Of a stretch of 64,000 nt of DNA, positions 55,348 through 61,534 are shown in pieces. The notes under the pieces are model-generated. The model was not told the origin of the DNA. It saw nothing but the letters and a program-made list of their open reading frames with translations, and did no database searches. Both the position numbers and the translations under genes were made by a program. This DNA comes from Acidovorax sp. Leaf78 (GTDB lineage Bacteria > Pseudomonadota > Gammaproteobacteria > Burkholderiales > Burkholderiaceae_C): the NCBI RefSeq assembly GCF_001422735.1, contig NZ_LMLZ01000001.1, forward strand, positions 63,298-127,297. The letters are read 5' to 3'. Positions within the stretch are counted from its first letter, which is position 1; the number at the start of each line of letters is the position of its first letter.

Positions 55348-56250
55348 ATGAAGTTCTCCGTATTCCAGATCAGCCGCCGGGGCGGCCGCGAGAAGAACGA
55401 AGACCGCATGGGCTATTGCTACACGCGCGAATCGGGCCTGTTCGTGCTGGCCGACGGCATGGGCGGACACCCCGAGGGCGAAGTCGCCGCGCAGATTGCG
55501 CTGCAGACCATCTCGGCACTGTTCCAGCGCGAGGCCAAGCCCCAGCTTAAGGACGTGCAGGAGTTTCTCTCGGGCGCCTTGCTGGCGGCGCACCACCAGA
55601 TCCTGCGCTACGCCACCGACAAGGGCATGCTCGACACGCCGCGCACCACTCTGGTGGCTGCCGTGGTGCAGGCCGGCACGGCCACCTGGATCCACTGCGG
55701 CGATTCGCGCCTGTACATGGTGCGCGACGGCGACCTGCTGACCCGCACCCGTGACCACTCGTACATGGAGCTGCGCAACTCGCCGCCACCGGGCTTGGAG
55801 CGCATCAACCGCAACGTGCTGTTCACCTGCCTGGGCTCGCCCACCAAGCCGATCTACGACATCACCGGCCCGGTGTACCTGGAGCAGGGCGACCGCATCC
55901 TGCTGTGCTCCGACGGCCTGTGGGGCACGCTCAGCGATGAAGACATCTCCAAGCAGATCGCCCGCAACACGGTCTCGCATTCCGTGCCCGATCTGGTGGA
56001 GGCCGCGCTGCGCAAGGCTGGCGACAGCAGCGACAACGTCACGGTGATCGCGCTGGAGTGGGAAACGCCGGACGCGTTCGAGTCCACCCAGGGCGTGTCC
56101 ACCGACAGCATCAGCGACGACGTGTTCGCGTCCACCATCCAGGCTGGCCCGTTGGACGGACTGGTGGACGACCTCGATGACGAAGCCATCGAGCGCTCCA
56201 TTGCAGAGATCAACGAGGCGATTCGACGGTCTGCGGCCAGAAAGGCGTGA
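55348..56250 (+). CDS. PP2C-family protein phosphatase
   Basis: A 300-residue metal-dependent phosphatase that should reverse the neighbouring kinase. The PP2C motifs are KNEDRMG (Glu18, Asp19), LFVLADGMGG (Asp36), the later CSDGLWGTLSD and the last metal-binding Asp in SSDNVTVI. Residues about 245-300 are an acidic extra tail. It is 37 bases downstream of the kinase gene and has no terminator directly after it. Confidence 0.95.
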   Translation: MKFSVFQISRRGGREKNEDRMGYCYTRESGLFVLADGMGGHPEGEVAAQIALQTISALFQREAKPQLKDVQEFLSGALLAAHHQILRYATDKGMLDTPRTTLVAAVVQAGTATWIHCGDSRLYMVRDGDLLTRTRDHSYMELRNSPPPGLERINRNVLFTCLGSPTKPIYDITGPVYLEQGDRILLCSDGLWGTLSDEDISKQIARNTVSHSVPDLVEAALRKAGDSSDNVTVIALEWETPDAFESTQGVSTDSISDDVFASTIQAGPLDGLVDDLDDEAIERSIAEINEAIRRSAARKA

Positions 56251-56550
56251 CGCGTTACGCCGTGCCGCTGTGCGCGATGCGGCTTCTGGTGCACCGCTGC
56301 GACCGGTGAGCTACCGTGGCATTCGGCCCTGCAGCACCACCAGCACGACGTGATTCATGCTGTGCCGCGATGGTTGGCGTGAGCTGAGCTGAGCGGGACG
56401 GTACGCACGCTGAACGAATCACCGCCCGCTGCCGCCAACAGTGCCCGTGTATTGTGCCGGCCGTGTGCGGATTGACCGTTGGACTTTCCTTTTTTAGGCC
56501 TTTGCGCCGGGCGACTCCGGCGGGCCGCATTTTTGAGAACTGACACCACC
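56251..56550. other. Intergenic region upstream of rph
   Basis: This 300-base gap holds no supported gene. A TTGACC at 56472-56477 resembles a -35 box but lacks a clear -10. Nearer rph a hairpin CGCCGG-GCGACT-CCGGCG (56505-56522) is followed after ten bases by TTTTT, a weak attenuator-like structure 28 bases before the rph start. Confidence 0.35.
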
Positions 56551-57288
56551 ATGACCACTTTCAACCGCACCGGCGGCCGCACCGCCGACCAACTGCGCCC
56601 CGTACGCATCACCCGCCACTACACCATGCACGCCGAAGGTTCGGTGCTGATCGAGTTCGGCAACACCAAGGTCCTGTGCACCGCGTCGGTCGAAGAACGC
56701 GTGCCACCGCACAAGCGCGGCAGCGGCGAAGGCTGGGTCACGGCCGAATACGGCATGCTGCCTCGGTCCACGCATTCCCGCAATGACCGCGAAGCCGCGC
56801 GCGGCAAGCAAAGCGGCCGCACGCAGGAGATCCAGCGCCTCATCGGCCGGTCGCTGCGCGCGGTGTTCGACCTCAAGCTGCTGGGCGAGCGCACCATCCA
56901 GCTCGACTGCGACGTGATCCAGGCCGATGGCGGCACCCGCACCGCGGCCATCACCGGCGCGTGGGTGGCTGCGCACGATGCGGTCAGCCGGCTGCTGGCC
57001 AGCGGCAAGATCACGCGGTCGCCGCTGCTGCAGCCCGTGGCGGCCATCTCCGTGGGCATCGTGCAGGGCACGCCGCTGCTGGACCTCGAATACGTGGAAG
57101 ACGTCGATTGCGACACCGACATGAACGTGGTGATGACCGGCGCAGGCCATTTTGTCGAAGTGCAGGGCACGGCCGAGGGCGCAGCCTTCACCCGCTCCGA
57201 AATGGACCAGCTGCTCGCCTTGGCTGAAAAAGGCATTGCCGACCTGGTAGCCCTGCAGCAGCAGGCGCTGGCTGTGAATGCTCCTTAA
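56551..57288 (+). CDS. rph: Ribonuclease PH
   Basis: A 245-residue phosphorolytic 3' exoribonuclease that trims tRNA and rRNA precursors. Signatures include [20 protein letters not shown] near the N-terminus, the active-site [20 protein letters not shown] and [20 protein letters not shown]. The start is ATG 56551. Its TAA stop lies at the left end of family B repeat copy 5. The rdgB gene follows 49 bases later, as in many proteobacteria. Confidence 0.97.
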   Translation: MTTFNRTGGRTADQLRPVRITRHYTMHAEGSVLIEFGNTKVLCTASVEERVPPHKRGSGEGWVTAEYGMLPRSTHSRNDREAARGKQSGRTQEIQRLIGRSLRAVFDLKLLGERTIQLDCDVIQADGGTRTAAITGAWVAAHDAVSRLLASGKITRSPLLQPVAAISVGIVQGTPLLDLEYVEDVDCDTDMNVVMTGAGHFVEVQGTAEGAAFTRSEMDQLLALAEKGIADLVALQQQALAVNAP

Positions 57289-57332
57289 TTGATAGCTGCT
57301 AGCGCTTGATAGGAAAGCGGTAGCGGCCATTT
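57286..57332 (+). repeat. Repeat family B, copy 5
   Basis: TAATTGATAGCTGCTAGCGC, spacer, then AAAGCGGTAGCGGCCATTTT. Its first three bases form the rph stop codon, and it ends six bases before the rdgB start, in the sense of both genes. Hairpin arms AGCGCTT and AAGCGGT pair. Confidence 0.8.
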
Positions 57333-57337
57333 TGACT

Positions 57338-57937
57338 ATGAAAATCGTTCTTGCATCCAACAACCGCGGCAAACTCGCCGAGCTGCAGGCCATGCTGGCC
57401 CCGCTGGGCGTAGAGCTGGTGCGCCAGGCCGACCTGGGCGTGGGCGAGGCCGACGAGCCCTTTCGCACCTTTGTAGAAAACGCGCTGGCCAAGGCGCGCT
57501 TCGCCTCGGCGCACACCGGGCTGCCCGCCCTGGCCGACGATGCCGGCCTGTGCGTGGACGCGTTCGGTGGCCTGCCCGGTGTGGACACGGCCTACTACGC
57601 CACCCAGTTCGGCTACGACAAGGGCGACGACACCAACGTGCAGGCGCTGCTCGAGCAGATGCAGGCCGTGGACCAGCGCCGCGCGGCCATGGTCAGCACG
57701 CTGGTCGCCGTGCGCAGCCCTGAAGACCCCGAGCCTCTGATCGCCGTGGGCCGCGTGGTCGGAGAGATTGCGCGGGAGCGCCGCGGCAGCAACGGCTTCG
57801 GGTTCGACCCCATCATGTTCATCCCCGAGTTCGGCAAGACCTTTGCAGAGCTGCCCGTCGAAGTGAAAAACGCCCACAGCCACCGCGGCCGCTCAGCGCA
57901 GCAGATGCTGGCGCTGCTGCGCGAGCGTTGGCTGTGA
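57338..57937 (+). CDS. rdgB: XTP/dITP diphosphatase (RdgB)
   Basis: A 199-residue enzyme that clears deaminated purine nucleotides. The SHR-type motif is IVLASNNRGKLAEL at the N-terminus, the catalytic Asp-Asp in LADDAGLCVDAFGG, and GSNGFGFDPIMFIPEF near residue 150. ATG 57338 follows six bases after the end of a family B repeat. It is 49 bases downstream of rph and 49 upstream of hemW, the standard order. Confidence 0.97.
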   Translation: MKIVLASNNRGKLAELQAMLAPLGVELVRQADLGVGEADEPFRTFVENALAKARFASAHTGLPALADDAGLCVDAFGGLPGVDTAYYATQFGYDKGDDTNVQALLEQMQAVDQRRAAMVSTLVAVRSPEDPEPLIAVGRVVGEIARERRGSNGFGFDPIMFIPEFGKTFAELPVEVKNAHSHRGRSAQQMLALLRERWL

Positions 57938-57986
57938 GCGCCACAGCGCTGCACAGCCAGGGCGATTTGACTGCAGAGCCTCAGCC

Positions 57987-59249
57987 ATGACCACCATTCC
58001 CATCGCACCCGCGGCCACGGCTGCGCCCGCAGAGCCTGCGCCCCAGCGCGACATTCAGCACTACATGCGCCCGGGCCTGTTGCAGCTGCAGAGCCTGCCG
58101 CCGCTGTCGCTGTACGTGCACCTGCCGTGGTGCCTCAAGAAGTGCCCGTACTGCGACTTCAACTCGCACGAGGCCCGCAGCGACGCCGATGCCGGCGGGT
58201 CCGGCGTGCCCGAGCAGCGCTACATCGACGCTTTGATGGCCGACCTGGAGTCCGCGCTGCCGCTGATCTGGGGGCGCACGGTGCACAGCATCTTCATCGG
58301 TGGCGGCACGCCCAGCCTGTTCTCGCCCGCCTCCATCGACCAGCTCATCGGCGGCATCCGTGCCCGCTTGCGGCTGGAGGCCGACTGCGAGATCACGATG
58401 GAGGCCAACCCCGGCACCTTCGAAAAGGACCGTTTCCGCGCGTTCCGCGGTGCGGGCATCACGCGGCTGTCGGTGGGTGTGCAAAGCTTCAACGATCGGC
58501 ACTTGAAGGCCCTGGGCCGCGTGCACGACCGCGCGCAGGCCCTGGCGGCTGTCGAAGAGGCCGCAGAAGCCTTCGACACTTTCAACCTCGACATCATGTA
58601 CGCGCTGCCGGGGCAGACCATGGAGGAGCTCGAGCAGGACATGCAGACCGCGCTGGCCCTGAAGCCGCCGCACATCTCCATCTACCACCTCACCATCGAG
58701 CCCAACACCTACTTCGCCAAGTACCCTCCGGCTATTCCGGAGGACGACCTGGCCTACGCCATGCTCGACCGCATCACCGAGATGACGGGCCAGTCGGGCA
58801 TGGCCCGGTACGAGATATCGGCGTATGCCCAGCCCGGGCACCAGTGCTTTCACAACACCAACTACTGGCAGTTCGGGGACTATCTGGGCATTGGCGCCGG
58901 CGCGCACAGCAAGCTCAGCTTTGCGCATCGCGTGGTGCGGCAGGTGCGCTTTCGAGAGCCGCGGCTGTACATGGACCAGGCCCTGGCCGGGCGCCCCGTG
59001 GCGCAGGATGAAGAGGTCAAGCGTGCTGACCTGCCGTTTGAATTCATGCTCAACACGCTGCGCCTGCGCGACGGCTTTGCCCTGCAGGACTTCACGGAAC
59101 GCACGGGCCTGCCGATCACGGCCATCGCCAAGAGCCTGCAGGAGGCAGAGCGCAAAGGCCTGATCGAGCGCGACATGGCCCGCGTGCGGCCCACCGAGCG
59201 GGGCTTCGATTTCCTGAGCGACCTGCAGGAGCTGTTTCTCGCCCATTGA
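57987..59249 (+). CDS. hemW: Radical SAM protein HemW (heme chaperone, HemN-like)
   Basis: A 420-residue radical SAM protein. The SAM cluster cysteines are C49, C53 and C56 in LPWCLKKCPYCDF. It lacks the extra N-terminal cysteine region of true HemN, as far as I can see, so a heme chaperone role (HemW) is more likely than coproporphyrinogen oxidase. Other signatures: IFIGGGTPSLFS and TMEANPGTFE-type segment. The first 35 residues are Ala/Pro-rich. It follows rdgB closely and converges with the I78-type lipoprotein gene. Confidence 0.93.
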   Translation: MTTIPIAPAATAAPAEPAPQRDIQHYMRPGLLQLQSLPPLSLYVHLPWCLKKCPYCDFNSHEARSDADAGGSGVPEQRYIDALMADLESALPLIWGRTVHSIFIGGGTPSLFSPASIDQLIGGIRARLRLEADCEITMEANPGTFEKDRFRAFRGAGITRLSVGVQSFNDRHLKALGRVHDRAQALAAVEEAAEAFDTFNLDIMYALPGQTMEELEQDMQTALALKPPHISIYHLTIEPNTYFAKYPPAIPEDDLAYAMLDRITEMTGQSGMARYEISAYAQPGHQCFHNTNYWQFGDYLGIGAGAHSKLSFAHRVVRQVRFREPRLYMDQALAGRPVAQDEEVKRADLPFEFMLNTLRLRDGFALQDFTERTGLPITAIAKSLQEAERKGLIERDMARVRPTERGFDFLSDLQELFLAH

Positions 59250-59293
59250 GCGGCAACCAACCCTGAGATCGCCGGGCGCCCCGGCGGTAGATC

Positions 59294-59647
59294 TCAGCCG
59301 CAGTTCACCGCCACAATGCGCCCGGTCGCGTCGACCTCCAGGTTCAGGCGCTGGGCATTGAACTCCTTGGTGATCATCTGCCCAGGCCGCAGGATGCGGG
59401 CAATCTGCGCCCCCGAACGTGCGCGCGCGGTTTCCACCACGGTGGATGTGCTGTTCTGCCCCACAGCGCCCTGGGCCGGTTGCGCCGCGCATTGGCCGGT
59501 GGCAGGCGGGGGCGGCGGCGCGCTGGCACTCGGGGTGCCTGTGGTGCCACTGGATGCTGCGGGCGCCGTGCCGTAGTTGGAACAGCCGCCAAGGGCCGCT
59601 GCGGCAAGGATCAGGCTGGTCGAGACGATGTGGATGGGTCGGGACAT
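59294..59647 (-). CDS. I78-family peptidase inhibitor lipoprotein
   Basis: A 117-residue lipoprotein. Signal peptide with lipobox AALGGC (modified Cys at about residue 22), a low-complexity Ser/Ala/Pro/Gly linker (about 27-60), and a compact domain of about 60 residues containing ARILRPGQMITKEFNAQRLN and VDATGRIVAVNCG, matching the peptidase inhibitor I78 domain with the terminal Cys paired to a central one. It would protect the envelope from proteases. It converges with hemW and its leader faces the long intergenic region at 59.7 kb. Confidence 0.8.
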   Translation of the reverse strand: MSRPIHIVSTSLILAAAALGGCSNYGTAPAASSGTTGTPSASAPPPPPATGQCAAQPAQGAVGQNSTSTVVETARARSGAQIARILRPGQMITKEFNAQRLNLEVDATGRIVAVNCG

Positions 59648-59761
59648 GGCGGGAACTCCTCAGAAATTGGATGCAGCCACCTTAAAGGAACGCCTCGGTG
59701 GCGGGGGTGTCCACAGGTAACAGACAAAGGCCTTGCAGCATATTGTTTGGATGATCGAAAT

Positions 59762-59791
59762 TTGACAGCGCCCATGTGCCAATTGAAAAAT
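59762..59791 (+). promoter_or_regulatory. Promoter candidate for a small RNA
   Basis: TTGACA (59762-59767) is a perfect -35 box. With an 18-base spacer the -10 would be AAAAAT (59786-59791), a 4/6 match, placing +1 near 59798. No gene start lies downstream on this strand, yet a terminator does (59886-59912). Confidence 0.45.
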
Positions 59792-59797
59792 CGGTTC

Positions 59798-59912
59798 CGT
59801 CCTACATGCTGCGTTTTTATGCCGTTTTACTATCAACAGGTCGACACCCTCTCGACATCCCTCCCGCTTGCAACAAGCAAGTGTTAAGCCCGCACTACGC
59901 GGGCTTTTTTTT
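59798..59912 (+). ncRNA. Candidate small RNA with C-rich anti-Shine-Dalgarno segments
   Basis: A predicted transcript of about 115 bases between a -35/-10 pair and a strong terminator, in a 420-base region with no supported protein gene. Hairpin 1 is GTCGA/TCGAC (59840-59844, 59852-59856) with loop CACCCTC; then unpaired CCCTCCC (59859-59865); hairpin 2 CTTGC/GCAAG (59867-59871, 59877-59881); then the terminator. C-rich loops able to pair with G-rich ribosome sites are typical of trans-acting sRNAs. A 22-codon frame (59819-59886) overlaps it without a ribosome site. Nothing here was recognised as a known RNA family. Confidence 0.45.
59886..59912 (+). terminator. Terminator of the candidate small RNA
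   Basis: AAGCCCGC (59886-59893), loop ACTAC, GCGGGCTT (59899-59906), then a run of T to 59912. No coding gene on this strand is upstream within 600 bases, which makes it an orphan terminator. Confidence 0.85.
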
Positions 59913-59977
59913 GGCCGTCCGACTTGTGATGCGGGCTGGGCGCACCATGCCGACGAGCCGCATGTTGTGCGGTTTAC

Positions 59978-60015
59978 GGGCAGCTTGGGTACGACCCAAA
60001 GGTGGTCGGCTGCCC
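59978..60015. promoter_or_regulatory. Two-level inverted repeat past the glgA stop
   Basis: Outer arms GGGCAGC (59978-59984) and GCTGCCC (60009-60015) enclose a perfect hairpin TTGGGT-ACG-ACCCAA. On the minus strand it lies about 53 bases after the glgA stop. No T tract; it could stabilise that mRNA end or act as a protein site. Confidence 0.45.
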
Positions 60016-60067
60016 AACGGTTGCGCAGGCCAAGCCCCTCCATCGCGGGGCAGAGCCTAGCGGGAGA

Positions 60068-61534
60068 CTACGGCGCAGTGGCTACCGTTTCAGACAGCAA
60101 TTGCCCATACAGCGCAACGTAGGGCTTGGCCGCACGCTCCCAGGCGTAGTCCTGCGCCATGCAGCGCCTTTGCAGGGCGGCCCACTGCTCCGGCTTTTGC
60201 CACGCAGTCAGTACGCGGTCTGCCGTGGCGTCGAAGTCCCGTTGGGCCAGGCCCGGCATGACGAAGCCCGTCCCCGTCGTCAGGCGGGCGTCCGCGTCCT
60301 GCACCGTATCGGCCAGGCCACCGGTGCGGGTGACCAGCGGCGGCGTGCCATACACCTGGCTGTACATCTGGTTCAGGCCACAGGGCTCGAAGCGCGAGGG
60401 CATGAGAAAACAGTCTGCACCCGCTTCGATAAGGTGCGCCAGGCTTTCGTCGAACCCCAGCGTCACATGCACCTGCCCTGGGTGCGCGGCGGCCAGGGCG
60501 GTTAAAGCCTCTTCCAGGTGCGTGTCGCCGCGCCCTAGCACGGCCAGCTGTGCGCCCCGCGCCAACAAGCGGCCGGCACCCGCCAGCACCAGGTCCACGC
60601 CCTTTTGCGTCGTCAGCCGCCCCACCATGCCCAGCAGCGGGCCCGCGCTGGCACGCAGGCCGCAGCACTCGCGCAGCGCTGCCTTGTTCATCGCCTTGGC
60701 GGCCAGGTTGTCTGCACTGTACGGTGCTGCGATGAGCGGATCGATGGCCGGGTTCCAAGTGGCCGTGTCGATGCCATTCAACAAACCGTGCAGTCGGCCA
60801 GCACGCTGGCGCAGCACACCGTCAAGCCCGAAGCCCAGCTCCGGCTGCTGGATTTCCGCCGCGTAAGTGGGGCTCACGGTCGTGATGGCGTCCGCATGCT
60901 GCAGGCCGGCCTTGAGCATCGACAGCTGCCCCCAGAACTCCACGCCCTCGATGCCGCGGTGCGCAGGGTGCACATCCAGCAGGTCCGCAGCCGCCATCGG
61001 GAACACGCCCTGGAATGCCAGGTTGTGGATGGTCATCACACTGCGCGCGGTGCGCCCCTGGCCCGCCTGCCTGCGCTGGTGCAGGTACAGCGGTGCCAGT
61101 GCGCACGGCCAGTCGTTCGCGTGCACGATGTCGGCCTGCCAGCCGATGGGCGTCTCGGGGGACCCGATGAGCGCAGCCACATGGGCCAGAAAGCCGAAAC
61201 GCAGCGCCTGGTCGCGGTCGTCCGGGTCGCCGGGGTTGGCGTAGGGCGTGTCTGCCGTGCCGTACAGGGCAGGGCACGACAGCAACCACAGCGGCGGCCG
61301 GCCTGCGGTGGCCGCCATCCGCAGCAACTGCGCAGCTGGCCAGCGCCCGTTGGACGGCAACGCGAGGATGCCCTCCAGGCTGCCATCGATCTTCATGTCG
61401 GCATAGGCCGGCATCAGCAGCGCGACATCGCAGCCGAGCTGCGCCAGTGCGGCAGGCAGCGCAGCGCTGACGTCGCCCAGGCCCCCGGTCTTGACCATGG
61501 GGGCGCATTCCGGCGTGACAAACAATACTTTCAT
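60068..61534 (-). CDS. glgA: Glycogen synthase (GT5)
   Basis: A 488-residue ADP-glucose-dependent glucosyltransferase that elongates alpha-1,4-glucan chains. The N-terminal nucleotide loop KTGGLGDVSAALPAALA (residues 15-31), then VHANDWP, the catalytic-cleft GMVGRLTTQKGVDLV, and the C-terminal EPCGLNQMYSQVYGTPPLV and TGGLADTV motifs are all GlgA. Length is normal. Its start overlaps the treY stop by four bases (ATGA), linking chain synthesis with glucan-to-trehalose conversion. Confidence 0.96.
   Translation of the reverse strand: MKVLFVTPECAPMVKTGGLGDVSAALPAALAQLGCDVALLMPAYADMKIDGSLEGILALPSNGRWPAAQLLRMAATAGRPPLWLLSCPALYGTADTPYANPGDPDDRDQALRFGFLAHVAALIGSPETPIGWQADIVHANDWPCALAPLYLHQRRQAGQGRTARSVMTIHNLAFQGVFPMAAADLLDVHPAHRGIEGVEFWGQLSMLKAGLQHADAITTVSPTYAAEIQQPELGFGLDGVLRQRAGRLHGLLNGIDTATWNPAIDPLIAAPYSADNLAAKAMNKAALRECCGLRASAGPLLGMVGRLTTQKGVDLVLAGAGRLLARGAQLAVLGRGDTHLEEALTALAAAHPGQVHVTLGFDESLAHLIEAGADCFLMPSRFEPCGLNQMYSQVYGTPPLVTRTGGLADTVQDADARLTTGTGFVMPGLAQRDFDATADRVLTAWQKPEQWAALQRRCMAQDYAWERAAKPYVALYGQLLSETVATAP

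Noticed and set aside
59480..59887. A 135-codon open frame spanning the I78 gene leader and the candidate small RNA
   Set aside because: It overlaps the lipoprotein gene on the other strand, lacks a ribosome site and contains the small-RNA hairpins.
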